Shown here piece after piece: positions 8,645 through 17,930 of a stretch of DNA of 64,000 nucleotides. The stretch comes from Microcaldota archaeon (lineage in GTDB: Archaea; Micrarchaeota; Micrarchaeia; Norongarragalinales; Norongarragalinaceae). The stretch is from the NCBI GenBank assembly GCA_016207165.1, contig JACQQD010000008.1, positions 1 to 64,000 on the forward strand, written 5' to 3'. Under the pieces are notes generated by a model. It made no database searches. It was not told where the DNA came from and worked only from the letters and a program-made list of their open reading frames with translations. Each line of letters begins with the position of its first letter. The first letter of the stretch is position 1. The position numbers and the translations under genes were made by a program.

Positions 8645-8801
8645 TTCAGGAACGCGGGGAACCTACGGCCCCCCCATTCTAATGGTTCCTCTGACCCCCT
8701 CCCTTTTGATTCGCGAAACAAGTTTGAGGGGGCGAGGCTCAGGCCGGGCCAGGGGGACGCCTCCCCCGGGGCGACCGTTCTGAAATCCCTTCGGGCCCGT
8801 T
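8628..8801 (+). mobile_element. tRNA 3'-end element 3 (at tRNA-Arg)
   Basis: A 19-nt direct repeat (AAATCCCTTCGGGCCCGTT) lies at 8628-8646 and 8783-8801; the first copy completes tRNA-Arg. The 136-bp interior is non-coding. It has the GATTCGCG motif seen in elements 2, 4 and 5, a G-rich stretch, a G/C hairpin at 8748-8772, and the right-end sequence GGGGCGACCGTT shared with element 2. Just before the distal copy a CTG replaces the tRNA's C, as in element 1. The distal copy is followed directly by TTAG, forming the stop codon of the convergent ORF. Confidence 0.72.
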
Positions 8802-9305
8802 TTAGTGTGGAAGGCTTTTTCGGGGCCACGCCCGATGGAAGGAGCGTCCCAATTCGGGTTCCTTGTTGGTCGAGTATTGCACGGCGACGTGAACGTGTCC
8901 CTGTTTTTCTCCCGGCTTTTTTTTGTCGATGGACGTTTCCCGGTAATAGATTGTGACGTGGATTCCTTGGGCTTCAATGGTTGTCCTGTGTTTTTCGAAG
9001 AGTTCCTTGAGGTCCTGCATGTTTTTGCCGGGTTTGAGTAAACCGTTGAAACTTTGTTGTACGGTGGGTTTTCCCAGGGCTTGGGTGATGATGAGCCATG
9101 TTTTGATGCGGGGATGCGTGGCCGCCACTTTTTTGTCGCTGGAGGATGCGTGGACCCGCCGAGTTTCGTTGAGTTGCTCGTCCAGAATTCGTTGGCGCTC
9201 TTGGTTCCAGCTTTCAAAAGTGGGGAAGTGACCTCGGGGCTGGATGGAGGGCAAAATGGGATCCGGTGTGACGAGTTGCTGTAGTTCGCGGAGGAATTCT
9301 TCCAT
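8802..9305 (-). CDS. Hypothetical protein
   Basis: The start is set at ATG 9305 because a TATA box (AAATATTTAA, 9331-9340) sits 26 nt upstream; the longer ORF would run through that promoter. The 167-residue soluble protein has an acidic/Gln-rich helical N-terminus and a basic C-terminal beta-rich half ending in Arg/Lys/His. No family recognised. Its TAA stop touches the distal repeat of element 3. Confidence 0.55.
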   Translation of the reverse strand: MEEFLRELQQLVTPDPILPSIQPRGHFPTFESWNQERQRILDEQLNETRRVHASSSDKKVAATHPRIKTWLIITQALGKPTVQQSFNGLLKPGKNMQDLKELFEKHRTTIEAQGIHVTIYYRETSIDKKKPGEKQGHVHVAVQYSTNKEPELGRSFHRAWPRKSLPH

Positions 9306-9330
9306 GCACGCGTTTGCTGGAGCCAACTCT

Positions 9331-9340
9331 TTAAATATTT
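9331..9340 (-). promoter_or_regulatory. TATA box of hypothetical gene 8802-9305
   Basis: AAATATTTAA on the minus strand, 26 nt before ATG 9305. This spacing is expected for a leaderless archaeal mRNA and supports the shorter gene start. Confidence 0.6.
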
Positions 9341-9438
9341 GGTGTAGCAGGTGGCGGGCTTGGTCTGAGAAAAAAAGTTTCGGGGTTTTTGGACCCCGTT
9401 TTTCTGAAAAGAAAAAAAATTGGTGAATCGAAGGTTGG

Positions 9439-11079
9439 TTACATGTCCATGTCGCCCATGCCGCCGGCACCCGGTGCTGGGGCGGGCCGTCCCTTGGCGG
9501 CGATGATGTCGTCGATGCGCAAGATCATTTCCGAGACTTCCGACGCGCTTTGGATGGCTTGTTTTTTGACTTTCATGGGCTCCAACACGCCGGCGGCCTT
9601 GAGGTCGCCGACCTTGCTTTTCAGGACGTCCACGCCCGTGTTGATGCCGCCTTTTTCGTGCTTGGCGCGCAGGTCCACCAGCGTGTCAATGGAGTCCAAG
9701 CCGCAGGATTCCGCCAACGTGCGGGGAATGACTTCCAACGCTTCGGCAAACGCCTGGATGGCCAGTTGCTCGCGGCCGCCGACTTGGTTGGCGTATTTTT
9801 TCAACTTCACGGACAACTCCATTTCGATGGCGCCTCCGCCGGTCACCAGGCGTCCTTCATCAATGGCCGAAGTCACGGAGCCGATGGCGTCCACGATGGC
9901 GCGTTCCGCTTCGTCCACGACATGTTCGGTGCCGCCGCGGACCAAGAGAGTAACGCTTTTGGCGTCCTTGCATTTTTCAACGAAGATCATTTGCTCGCCG
10001 GCGACTTTGCGTTCTTGCACCAGGCCGGCAAAGCCGAGGTCTTCTTTGCCTAAGTCGTCCAGCGTGGTCGTGATGCGGGCGCCGGTGGCGCGGGCCAGTT
10101 TTTCCATGTCGGATTTCTTGACTCGGCGGGCCGCCATGACGCCTTTCTTGGCCAGGTAGTGCTGCGCCACGTCGTCGATGCCTTTCTGGCAGAACAAGAC
10201 GGTGCAGCCGGAGTCGGCGACTTTGTCGACCATTTTCTTGAGCATTTGCTCTTCCTGTTCTAGAAACGCCGTCATTTGGTCGGGGGAGGTAATGTTGATG
10301 CGGGCGTCCGTCTCGGTTTTCTCGATTTCCAGGGCCGCGTCAAGCAATGCGATCTTGGCTTTCTCGAGGTTTTTGGGCATGGCGGCGTGCACGACTTCCT
10401 TGTCGATTAACACGCCTTGAATCAAGGTGGTCTGGTAGATGTCGCCGCCTTGCTTTTTCTCGATTTTGATGTAGTCTTTGTTGATGGTGAACTTTCCGTC
10501 CGTCTGGTCGGCGACTTGCGTGACGGCGTCCACGATCATTTTGGACAGAAAGTCTTTCGCGTTTCCGGCGGCGACCGTCTTGGAGCCCATGGAGACGCCA
10601 GCGATTTTCTGGAGCATGGCCTTGTCCTTCATGTCGACTTTTTCGCCGGTGTGGTGGAGGTGTTCGATGACTTGCTGGGCGGCGGCTTTGTAGCCGGCGA
10701 CGATGGTGGATGCGTGCACGTCCTGGTCCAAGAGTTCCAACGCCTTTTTCAAGAGTTCACCGGCAATCACTACCGCCGAGGTGGTGCCGTCTCCGACTTC
10801 CTCGTCTTGGGTCTTGGCGATTTCCACCATCATTTTCGCTGCAGGATGTTCGACGTTCATTTCCTTGAGGATGGTGGCGCCGTCGTTGGTGATGACGATG
10901 TCCCCCATTTCGGAGACCATCATCTTGTCCATGCCACGCGGGCCCAGCGTGCTTTTGATGGCGGAGGCCACGGCGTGTCCGATGGCGATGTTGGTGCGTT
11001 GCGCGTCGCGGCCCAGCACGCGGGAGCTGCCTTCGGGCAGCACGAGCACTTGTTGTCCTGAGAGTTGTCCTTGTGCCAT
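9439..11079 (-). CDS. thsA: Thermosome subunit (group II chaperonin)
   Basis: A 546-residue full-length group II chaperonin. Seen: the N-terminal LGPRGMDKM block, the ATP-site motif GDGTT at 96-100, [10 protein letters not shown], and the C-terminal GGMGDMDM tail typical of archaeal thermosomes. It forms a double-ring ATP-driven folding chamber in the cytoplasm, probably fed by the prefoldin whose alpha subunit is encoded at 19268. The start ATG is preceded by a GAGGTGGA ribosome-binding site. The 248-nt gap upstream, shared with divergent metG, holds A/T-rich promoter sequence (CTAAATTTTTC). Only one subunit gene is seen in this window. Confidence 0.98.
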   Translation of the reverse strand: MAQGQLSGQQVLVLPEGSSRVLGRDAQRTNIAIGHAVASAIKSTLGPRGMDKMMVSEMGDIVITNDGATILKEMNVEHPAAKMMVEIAKTQDEEVGDGTTSAVVIAGELLKKALELLDQDVHASTIVAGYKAAAQQVIEHLHHTGEKVDMKDKAMLQKIAGVSMGSKTVAAGNAKDFLSKMIVDAVTQVADQTDGKFTINKDYIKIEKKQGGDIYQTTLIQGVLIDKEVVHAAMPKNLEKAKIALLDAALEIEKTETDARINITSPDQMTAFLEQEEQMLKKMVDKVADSGCTVLFCQKGIDDVAQHYLAKKGVMAARRVKKSDMEKLARATGARITTTLDDLGKEDLGFAGLVQERKVAGEQMIFVEKCKDAKSVTLLVRGGTEHVVDEAERAIVDAIGSVTSAIDEGRLVTGGGAIEMELSVKLKKYANQVGGREQLAIQAFAEALEVIPRTLAESCGLDSIDTLVDLRAKHEKGGINTGVDVLKSKVGDLKAAGVLEPMKVKKQAIQSASEVSEMILRIDDIIAAKGRPAPAPGAGGMGDMDM

Positions 11080-11327
11080 ATTCTACTATCCACCTCAATT
11101 TTCAATTTCGAAAAATTTAGAATCGCAACAATAGCTTGCCGTGATTTCTTGCTTAGCGGTTTCCAGGAGTACTTGTTAATCCCGCGGAATACTTTGTTTC
11201 GCAGGGGTTTATTAAACATTTTCCTGGGGGCCCCAGGAGGCGTTTTGACCGGGTTTTGGGGGGGTTTCCATCGGCAAACGTTTATCTATTCACGTGAGCC
11301 CATTTTTTCTTTCCCAGGTGTTTTTCT

Positions 11328-12959
11328 TTGTCCAGAATACTAATTACCGCGGCCTTGCCGTACGCCAACGGCGACTTGCATTTGGGCGGCGTGCGCTCCA
11401 CGTACGTGCCCGCCGACGTTTTCGCGAGGTTCTGTCGGCTTTCCGGCAAGAAAACGCTTTTTTGTTGTGCCACCGACGAGCATGGAACCCCCATTGAAGT
11501 CAACGCGCAAAAGGAGGGCCTCCATCCCGAAAAATTCGTGGAGAAGTACCACAAGCGGCAGAAAAAGGATTTCGATGCGTTGGGCGTGTCGTTTGACGTG
11601 TTCTACCACACGCATTCGCCGGAGAATCACAAACTTTCGCACCAGTTCTACCGGGCCGCCCAGGAAAAGGGGTTGATTTTCGAAAAGGAAGTCGAGCAGA
11701 CGTTTTGCGCGAATTGCACGCGTTTTCTTCCGGATCGCTTCGTCAAGGGAACGTGTCCTTTTTGCGGGGCGTTGGACCAGTACGGTGACGGGTGCGAGAA
11801 ATGCGGGAAAGTGTATGCTCCGCGGGACCTCAAAGACCCGCGGTGCGCCATTTGCGGGAAAAGCCCCACAGCGAAAAAAGTGAAGCACGCGTTTTTCAAG
11901 TTGAGCGCATGCGGAGAACCATTGGATGCGTTTCTTTCCACCGCGGCCCTGCAAAAGGACGTGGTGTCCTATGTGCGGAACTGGTTGACGGATCTCAAGG
12001 ATTGGGACATAACGCGTGACGGGCCTTATTTCGGCATCGAGATTCCGGAACGCAACGGCCAGTATTTTTACGTGTGGTTTGATGCGCCCATCGGCTACAT
12101 GGCTTCCGTGCAGGCGTGGTGCGATGCCAACGGGGAAAAACTTTCGGATTGGTGGAACGAGGAAAACCAGGTCGTGCACTTCATCGGAAAAGACATCGTG
12201 TACCACCATTACTTGTTTTGGCCTGCGATGCTGGACGCGGCCGGGTTTGCGTTTCCGTCCCGCATTCCGACGCGCGGGTTTCTCAACGTGGAAGGGGAGA
12301 AGATGTCCAAGAGCCGGGGCACGTTTGTCTTGGTCAAGGATGTTTTGGGCCGGTTTTCAGCGGACTCCCTGCGCTATTACTTGTGCACCATCACCCCCAA
12401 TTCGACGGCGGACGGCAATTTTGCGTGGAAGGATTTCCAGGCGAAAGTCAACAACGAGTTGATTGGCGCGTATGGCAACTTCGTCTACCGCGTGCTGTCC
12501 TTCATTCAACGCCAAGGCGGCGTGGTGCCGGTGCCTTCCAAAGGCAATCCGGTGGATGAGGCCTTCGAGAAGCGCATCGACGCGTTCTTTGGTCCGGTGA
12601 CCCGCGACCTGGAACAGGTGGGGGTCAAGGAGGCGTTGGAGAAAGTCATGGCGTTTGCGTCGGAGGCCAACAAGTACTTCAACGACCGGGCGCCCTGGCA
12701 CTTGAAGGAAGAAAAGGAGTTGAATACGGTTTTGTATCTGAGCGCCAAGGCCGCGTTCGCGTTGGCGTCCGCCTTGTACCCATTCATTCCGTTTTCCTCC
12801 GAGCAGGTCTTCAAGCAGTTCGGCGTCTTTCCGAAGAAGTGGGCGGACGTGTCGGCGTTCAAGGCCGGCTTGGTTTTGTCTGATGTCAAGCCCTTGTTTT
12901 TGCGCATGGAAGACCGGGACGTCGACGCGGAAATCCGAAAACTCTTGAAAAAGCATTGA
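11328..12959 (+). CDS. metG: Methionyl-tRNA synthetase
   Basis: A 543-residue class I synthetase charging tRNA-Met. The N-terminus carries the HIGH-equivalent HLGG in PYANGDLHLGG. Zn-knuckle cysteines follow (CANC, CPFCG, CEKCG, CAICG), then KMSKS near residue 325 (GEKMSKSRGT) and an alpha-helical anticodon-binding domain. The C-terminal EMAP/tRBD extension found in some archaeal MetRS is absent. The start is TTG; a TATA-like GTTTATCTATTC lies about 40 nt upstream. It converges with the next gene without a gap. Confidence 0.97.
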   Translation: MSRILITAALPYANGDLHLGGVRSTYVPADVFARFCRLSGKKTLFCCATDEHGTPIEVNAQKEGLHPEKFVEKYHKRQKKDFDALGVSFDVFYHTHSPENHKLSHQFYRAAQEKGLIFEKEVEQTFCANCTRFLPDRFVKGTCPFCGALDQYGDGCEKCGKVYAPRDLKDPRCAICGKSPTAKKVKHAFFKLSACGEPLDAFLSTAALQKDVVSYVRNWLTDLKDWDITRDGPYFGIEIPERNGQYFYVWFDAPIGYMASVQAWCDANGEKLSDWWNEENQVVHFIGKDIVYHHYLFWPAMLDAAGFAFPSRIPTRGFLNVEGEKMSKSRGTFVLVKDVLGRFSADSLRYYLCTITPNSTADGNFAWKDFQAKVNNELIGAYGNFVYRVLSFIQRQGGVVPVPSKGNPVDEAFEKRIDAFFGPVTRDLEQVGVKEALEKVMAFASEANKYFNDRAPWHLKEEKELNTVLYLSAKAAFALASALYPFIPFSSEQVFKQFGVFPKKWADVSAFKAGLVLSDVKPLFLRMEDRDVDAEIRKLLKKH

Positions 12960-13646
12960 TCAGCCGTACGTGTTGGCGGCGGCAATGGCGCGCATGAACC
13001 GGTCGTAGGCCGTCAGGGCGTCGGATTCGTTGATGAGAAACGACGTTTTGGTGTACGACGTGATGACGATCCAGATGTTGATGCCGGCTTGGCCCAAGAT
13101 GTTGGTGAAGTGATTGAGCACTCCGGGTGTTCCAGAGCCTTTGGCGCCGTAGTCAATGGTGATCAGGGACAGTTTTTCCTGGATGGCCAGGGGTTTTTGC
13201 TGGGCGGCTTTGATGACTTCGTTGGTAAAGCGGGTTTGGGTGACCACCGTGATTTCGTTGGATCGGTCAATCAGCCGCGCTTTTCCGCCTTCAAAGGCGA
13301 TGTTGGCCTTGGCTTGGTTGAGGCGTTCTTCCAGGCCGTGTTTGAAGGCGAAGTGGATGAGGGCCGCGTCCGGCTCCAATTCCACTTTGCTGTTCCTGAT
13401 GACGGCATAAAGCGGTCCGGCGGCCTGGCGGGGTTTGGGGCGTACGTGGCGGTGAATCGCCATGGTCACGGCTTCCGCGTTTAAGTTCTGGCCCAGCTTT
13501 TTTTCCAGGGCGGGCTTGATTTTGCGGGCCAACGCCGAATGGTTGATGAGCCCCATTTCCAGGGGGATTTCGATATAGCCGAGCCCCTCCACGGCTTGCC
13601 TGACGGCGTCGGAAAGGCGTGGGGTGTTGGAGTTTTTTTTCGTCAT
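12960..13646 (-). CDS. ACT-domain protein with winged-helix-like N-terminus
   Basis: A 228-residue protein. Residues about 10-70 look like a helical DNA-binding-type domain (INHSALARKI). The C-terminal ~75 residues resemble an ACT amino-acid-sensing fold (GTPGVLNHFTNILGQAGINIW). It has the same architecture as the protein at 30879 next to the arginine operon, so the two are probable paralogs. A role as an amino-acid-responsive regulator is inference. Its promoter region (13647-13740) is A/T-rich with TTATAAATA. Confidence 0.65.
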   Translation of the reverse strand: MTKKNSNTPRLSDAVRQAVEGLGYIEIPLEMGLINHSALARKIKPALEKKLGQNLNAEAVTMAIHRHVRPKPRQAAGPLYAVIRNSKVELEPDAALIHFAFKHGLEERLNQAKANIAFEGGKARLIDRSNEITVVTQTRFTNEVIKAAQQKPLAIQEKLSLITIDYGAKGSGTPGVLNHFTNILGQAGINIWIVITSYTKTSFLINESDALTAYDRFMRAIAAANTYG

Positions 13647-13922
13647 GTCCTGCTTGACTACTCACGTACCCTAATTAACCCTTGTGTTTGTTTTCAAACA
13701 TATTTGTTATAAATAGAAAACTATTTATTGGTGGCCGCTTTTAACGTGCCTTGAGGTGGAAGGGAAAGTTAGGAGGTATCGAGCCACCCAAACGCGCTTG
13801 AAGAAAATCGTGTCGGACCGCAACCGGACAGAGGCAACATCTGGAACGCCCCGAAAAATTTCGGAAAGGCGTTATGGGTTTCGCGGGCTTTTCGGCACGG
13901 TTTTTCAAGCGTTTTCATTTTT

Positions 13923-14162
13923 ATGATTTCGGATCCGTACTTTGATTCGCATCGGGTCCGGGATGAATCCGGTTTTTCGGCCGGGTCCCGGGCCGGCAAC
14001 TTCCGAGCCATTGCTCTTCTTTTCGTCATGCTGTTCTTGTTGTTCGTCCAGGCCGACGTGATTCTGTTTGCCGTTGCGTTTCTGGTCTTCGTGTTCACGT
14101 ACAACCCCACGCGCGTCAGGTTGGGTGATCAGGCCGTCAACGACACGCACGGCTTGATTTAG
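13923..14162 (+). CDS. Small membrane protein
   Basis: 79 residues: a polar N-terminus, one long or two short hydrophobic segments (about 29-60), and a polar C-terminus. Family unknown. The overlapping minus-strand ORFs are Asn/Thr/Lys-rich and look like shadows. The gap 13647-13922 contains A/T-rich promoter sequence and no other gene that I can support. Confidence 0.45.
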   Translation: MISDPYFDSHRVRDESGFSAGSRAGNFRAIALLFVMLFLLFVQADVILFAVAFLVFVFTYNPTRVRLGDQAVNDTHGLI

Positions 14163-14194
14163 CGGGGGTGGCGGTTGAATGCGTCTGATTTTTC

Positions 14195-15232
14195 TCAAGT
14201 CCAAAGCGGGTAGCGCAACAACGCCACCACGCCGTAGTTTTTCAGTTCCTGGCCGGTCTCGTTTTCGGAGTCAAAGACGTGGAGTTGTGCGCCCATTTGC
14301 CGCGCGGTTTCCATGATGGTTGAGACGGTCTTGTTTTTGATGAGGGTGTCGGAGACCAGCACGTGTTGGGCGGCTCCGGCCAAAACGGCGTGCTGGACGG
14401 CGTCAAGTCCGTAAGCGTTTTTGTGGTCGTCGCGCCCGATGCTTTCCTTGAATTTCTCCAACAGCGCGAATTCTTGGGCGAGGCGCTGTTCGCCGAGGGC
14501 TTTTTCGATGACGCCGCGTTTGAGCAGTTCGTACACGCCGCTTTTTTCCGCGGTCGAAGCGTATTCAAACGAGGTTTTCTTGGCCACGTCGGGGTGCTTT
14601 TCGGTGAGGTATTTCTTGAAGTTGTCCTTGGCGAATCCGGGTCCGGCCACCACGATTTTTTCCTTTCCTTCCAGGGTTTTCGCGATTTCAGCGAAGAAGG
14701 TTTTCGTGGCTTCTTCAAACGCTTTGGGGTCTTTCTTGGAACCGCGGAAACTCATTTCTCCGAGAAACGTTAGTCCCTGCAACTGAAGTTCCGCTGGAAT
14801 GGCTTGGTGCTCGTCCATGACGATGAGAAATGCTTTGACGTGCTTGGATTTCTTCTTGGCTTCTTGAAGCAGAGCCCAGTGATAGGCGGAGAGTTTTTTG
14901 TGGATTTTGACGCGTTCGTGTAGATCCACGTCAAGGGTGTGGTGGGATCCAATGGAAACGAATTCTTCGGGGGTCCCGCTTTCGATGACTCCGGTCACGC
15001 GGAGTTTAAGCGCGCTTTGAGCGAACTCGATTTGCTCGGCGCGGATTTTCAGGTGGACTTTCTTTTTCTCTCCGGAATCCTTTTCCACGCCTTCGACTTT
15101 GAAGCGTCGGAAAGATGTGCCTTCCACTCCGTCGCCGGGCTCCACGATTTTCTGCAAGTACCACAAGTCTTCCACGCACTGGGGCTCGACTTTCAGCCAG
15201 CCTTCTTCTGGGTTTTGGGAAATGACTTTCAT
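14195..15232 (-). CDS. pelA: Pelota (Dom34) ribosome-rescue factor
   Basis: A 345-residue protein with the eRF1-like Pelota organisation: an N-terminal Sm-like domain with the opening MKVISQNPEEG and the GTSFRRF/KVHLKIRAE blocks, a central domain lacking the GGQ peptide-release motif, and a C-terminal domain (GLDAVQHAVLAGAAQHVLVSD). With aEF1A it recognises stalled ribosomes and promotes no-go decay. It is divergent from deoxyhypusine synthase, with a 66-nt promoter gap. Confidence 0.96.
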   Translation of the reverse strand: MKVISQNPEEGWLKVEPQCVEDLWYLQKIVEPGDGVEGTSFRRFKVEGVEKDSGEKKKVHLKIRAEQIEFAQSALKLRVTGVIESGTPEEFVSIGSHHTLDVDLHERVKIHKKLSAYHWALLQEAKKKSKHVKAFLIVMDEHQAIPAELQLQGLTFLGEMSFRGSKKDPKAFEEATKTFFAEIAKTLEGKEKIVVAGPGFAKDNFKKYLTEKHPDVAKKTSFEYASTAEKSGVYELLKRGVIEKALGEQRLAQEFALLEKFKESIGRDDHKNAYGLDAVQHAVLAGAAQHVLVSDTLIKNKTVSTIMETARQMGAQLHVFDSENETGQELKNYGVVALLRYPLWT

Positions 15233-15298
15233 GGTTTTCAGTCAACCGGTGCTTTTTATTGTGGCGACGCCAGCTTTAATTTGCGTGTTTTTGACGTT

Positions 15299-16198
15299 AT
15301 GGACATCGAAGATTTTGTGGCCACGCCGGACGTCTCCGAACTGGTCCAGCGGTTTTCACGAACCGGGTTCCAGGCTTCCCACTTGGCCGACGCCGTGGCC
15401 GTGATGCGTGAAATCAAGAAAGACAAGGACCAAACCGTGTTTTTGGCGTTTACCGCCAACTTGGTCGCTTCGGGCCTGCGTGGCGTGATTGCGGAAGTCA
15501 TTCGCCAGGGCTGGATTGACGCCGTCGTCACGTCGGGCGGCAGCATTGACCATGACCTCATCAAGTCCAAACACGCCTATGCGTTGGGCGGCTTTGATGC
15601 GGACGACAAAAAGTTGCATGCCCAGGACACCAACCGGATTGGAAACGTGTACGTGGAAAACGATTGCTATGTTTGGTTGGAGAAAACCGTGCAACCCGTT
15701 TTCAAGGAGTGCTTGAAGGAGAAAAAGATTTGGAACCCGCAAGAACTCATTGCCAAACTCTCTGAAATCCCGACCGACCCGCACTCGTTTCTTAAGGCGT
15801 GCCGAGAAAAAAGCGTGCCCGTCTTTTCTCCGGCGTTCATCGACTCGGCTTTGGGCTTGCAGCTGCATTTCTTCAAGCAGGATCATCCGGAGTTTGTCTT
15901 GGATGCGTTGGGCGACATGAAGTCCCTTTCCCATTTGGTTCTTTCCGCGAAAAAAACGTCGGCCATCGTGTTGGGGGGCGGCTCGTCCAAGCACTTCACC
16001 ATCGGCTCCAACCTGCTTCGAGGCGGTTTGGATGCGGCGGTATACTTCACCACGGCCCAGGAATACGACGGGTCGCTTTCCGGCGCGCCTCCAAGAGAAG
16101 CCGTGTCGTGGGGCAAACTCAAGGAAAAAGGGAACGCGGTGACCGTATACGGCGATGCGACGATGACGTTCCCGTTGGCGGTTTCCGCCTTACATTGA
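15299..16198 (+). CDS. dys: Deoxyhypusine synthase
   Basis: The true start is ATG 15299, 299 residues; the longer ORF runs over the Pelota promoter. A TATA-like GCTTTTTATTG lies about 45 nt upstream. Family features: TANLVASGLRG, the glycine-rich VTSGGSIDHD, ILGGG-type VLGGGSSKH, and the catalytic lysine in EAVSWGK. It transfers the aminobutyl group of spermidine to a lysine of aIF5A, the first step of hypusination. It converges on htpX with a 9-nt overlap. Confidence 0.96.
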   Translation: MDIEDFVATPDVSELVQRFSRTGFQASHLADAVAVMREIKKDKDQTVFLAFTANLVASGLRGVIAEVIRQGWIDAVVTSGGSIDHDLIKSKHAYALGGFDADDKKLHAQDTNRIGNVYVENDCYVWLEKTVQPVFKECLKEKKIWNPQELIAKLSEIPTDPHSFLKACREKSVPVFSPAFIDSALGLQLHFFKQDHPEFVLDALGDMKSLSHLVLSAKKTSAIVLGGGSSKHFTIGSNLLRGGLDAAVYFTTAQEYDGSLSGAPPREAVSWGKLKEKGNAVTVYGDATMTFPLAVSALH

Positions 16199-17119
16199 CC
16201 GCAAAATCTTGATTCTTTCTTCAATGGGCGGGTGGGTGGCGAACAGGCCGTCGAGGTTGGACTTGACGGGGTCGTCGAAGAACAAGTGGCTTTCGGCTTC
16301 CGAGACGTTCATGTCGCCCTTGTTTTTGGACTTGAGTTTCTCCAATGCCGAGGCCAGGCCTTCGGGGTTGCGCGTCAGGCGGGCGCCGGAGGCGTCGGCG
16401 AGGTACTCGCGTTTTCTTGAAACCGCTGCTTGGGCGAAGCGCACGGCGATGGGTGCGACAATGGCCAGGATGATGCCGACGATGATCAAAAGCCCGATGT
16501 TGCCTTTTCGGTCCGAACCCCCGCCTCCGGAAAACCAGAGGCCCCGCAAAAACATGTGGCTCAAGATGGCGACCAGTCCCACCATGACGGCGACGATCAA
16601 GGCGAAGCGGATGTCGTAGTTTTGGATGTGCGAGATTTCGTGCGCGATGACGCCTTCCAGTTCCGAGCGGTCCAATGCATTCAAGAGGCCGGTGGTCACC
16701 GCAATGGAGGCGTGTTGTGGGTCGCGGCCGGTGGCAAAGGCGTTGAGTTCCGTGGATTCAATGACGTAGACGTCCGGGGTTTTTGGGAGTCGGGCGGCGA
16801 AGGCCAGGTTTTCGACGAGGTTTTTCAGGTACAGTTCTTTGGGGGTTTTGCCTTCGACTTTTTTGGCGCCGGTGGTCTTCAAAACGATTTGGTCGCCAAA
16901 GTAGTAGGACGTCAGCACGTACCCGCCGGCGACGATGAGGCCCAAAGCCAAAAAGAGGATGGATCCGGTGCCGGTGTAGACTTCCGCGATGATGTAAATC
17001 ATGGCGAACAAGAAAAAGAAGACGAGGATGGAGATCAGGTAGCTTTTGATTTTGTTGCCGGAGATTTCTTGTTCAAACGACGTGCGTTCCACGGGCGCGA
17101 AGGGCGCGGATTGGGGCAT
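16190..17119 (-). CDS. htpX: HtpX-type membrane zinc metalloprotease (M48)
   Basis: A 309-residue integral membrane protease. Two N-terminal transmembrane segments (about 26-46 and 52-72), the zinc motif HEISH at 160-164, the third ligand in KREYLADASGARL, and two further membrane segments around 175-230. It degrades misfolded membrane proteins. It follows lemA by 14 nt in the same operon, a pairing widely conserved across prokaryotes. Confidence 0.95.
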   Translation of the reverse strand: MPQSAPFAPVERTSFEQEISGNKIKSYLISILVFFFLFAMIYIIAEVYTGTGSILFLALGLIVAGGYVLTSYYFGDQIVLKTTGAKKVEGKTPKELYLKNLVENLAFAARLPKTPDVYVIESTELNAFATGRDPQHASIAVTTGLLNALDRSELEGVIAHEISHIQNYDIRFALIVAVMVGLVAILSHMFLRGLWFSGGGGSDRKGNIGLLIIVGIILAIVAPIAVRFAQAAVSRKREYLADASGARLTRNPEGLASALEKLKSKNKGDMNVSEAESHLFFDDPVKSNLDGLFATHPPIEERIKILRSM

Positions 17120-17133
17120 TTCTTTTTACCGTT

Positions 17134-17715
17134 TCAGTCGTTGAGGAGTTTTTCGGCGTCGATGCCTTTGCGCGCTTTCTCGTCGGCTTTGAAGTAGGGC
17201 CACTTGTTTTTGGCGAAACCGAACATGCCGGCGAACCACGCGCCGGGAATGGTGGTGGTTGAGTTGATGTATTGCTGGACGGTGTAGCCGTAGCGTTGGC
17301 GGCCGTACTTGATTTTGTCTTCGATTCCCGATAGGCTTTCCATGGCCATTTGCATGGTTTCGTTGGAGCGCATCTGGGGGTAGGCCTCGGCGCGCGCGTA
17401 AAATCCGGAGATGAGGGCTCCGATTTGTTCGTGGGCCGCGACTTTTTCTCCGATGTTTTTGGCTTTCATGGCGCCTTCGCGGGCTTTGGCAAGGCCGGTG
17501 AACAAGTCGGTTTCTTGTTTCATGATGCGTTTGGCCATGGCGATGAGGTTGGGGATGGTGTCCAACCGCTGTTGGAGGAGCGGGTCGATTAGGTTCCAGT
17601 CGGCTTCGGCTTGGTTGTTCAGCGTCGTCAACTTGTTGAAGTAATACCAAATCAATACGAGTACCAGTAAGACGAGGCCGCCGATGACCCATGCAAGAAC
17701 CATGCTTTTTTCCAC
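17134..17715 (-). CDS. lemA: LemA family membrane protein
   Basis: 193 residues: one N-terminal membrane helix (about 7-27), then a long helical domain with the family pattern YYFNKLTTLNNQAEADW, LLQQRLDTIPNLI and the C-terminal FKADEKARK. Function is poorly defined; it sits beside htpX in many genomes and probably acts with it at the membrane. The 215-nt region upstream (17716-17930) contains no gene, only the repeated motif at 17796. Confidence 0.95.
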   Translation of the reverse strand: MEKSMVLAWVIGGLVLLVLVLIWYYFNKLTTLNNQAEADWNLIDPLLQQRLDTIPNLIAMAKRIMKQETDLFTGLAKAREGAMKAKNIGEKVAAHEQIGALISGFYARAEAYPQMRSNETMQMAMESLSGIEDKIKYGRQRYGYTVQQYINSTTTIPGAWFAGMFGFAKNKWPYFKADEKARKGIDAEKLLND

Positions 17716-17795
17716 CCACCGTTGATTTGAGTTTGTGAAGCAATTACGTTGAACTTGCTTTTAAGGAAATGGTTTGATTCTCGTGCATGGGCGTT

Positions 17796-17811
17796 TTATA
17801 GCAATCCCGGA
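17796..17811 (+). repeat. 16-nt motif shared with 34495-34510
   Basis: TTATAGCAATCCCGGA occurs here in the lemA-ftsY gap and again at 34495-34510 at the end of elp3. At this site it continues into CCCGGAC, a T-run and GTCGGG, an imperfect hairpin that could end the ftsY transcript. Confidence 0.5.
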
Positions 17812-17930
17812 CTTTTTTTGTCGGGAAACTTTCGTGGTTTACTGTATGGGTGGCCGGGTTTTGTTTGTTCGTATCATGCAATGCGTGTTGTCGGGTTTGA
17901 CTTGAATTCGGGGCGTGTGTCCGTTTCGTC

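Noticed and set aside
10417-11061. Long plus-strand ORFs opposite the thermosome, argJ, argG and slipin genes
   Set aside because: Val/Gly/Asp/His-rich antisense shadows of GC-rich genes on the other strand.
13769-14110. Minus-strand ORF opposite the small membrane protein at 13923
   Set aside because: Low-complexity Asn/Lys/Thr/Ser composition, typical of an antisense frame.
14939-15298. Upstream extension of deoxyhypusine synthase
   Set aside because: It overlaps pelA antisense and the promoter; homologs start near MDIEDF.
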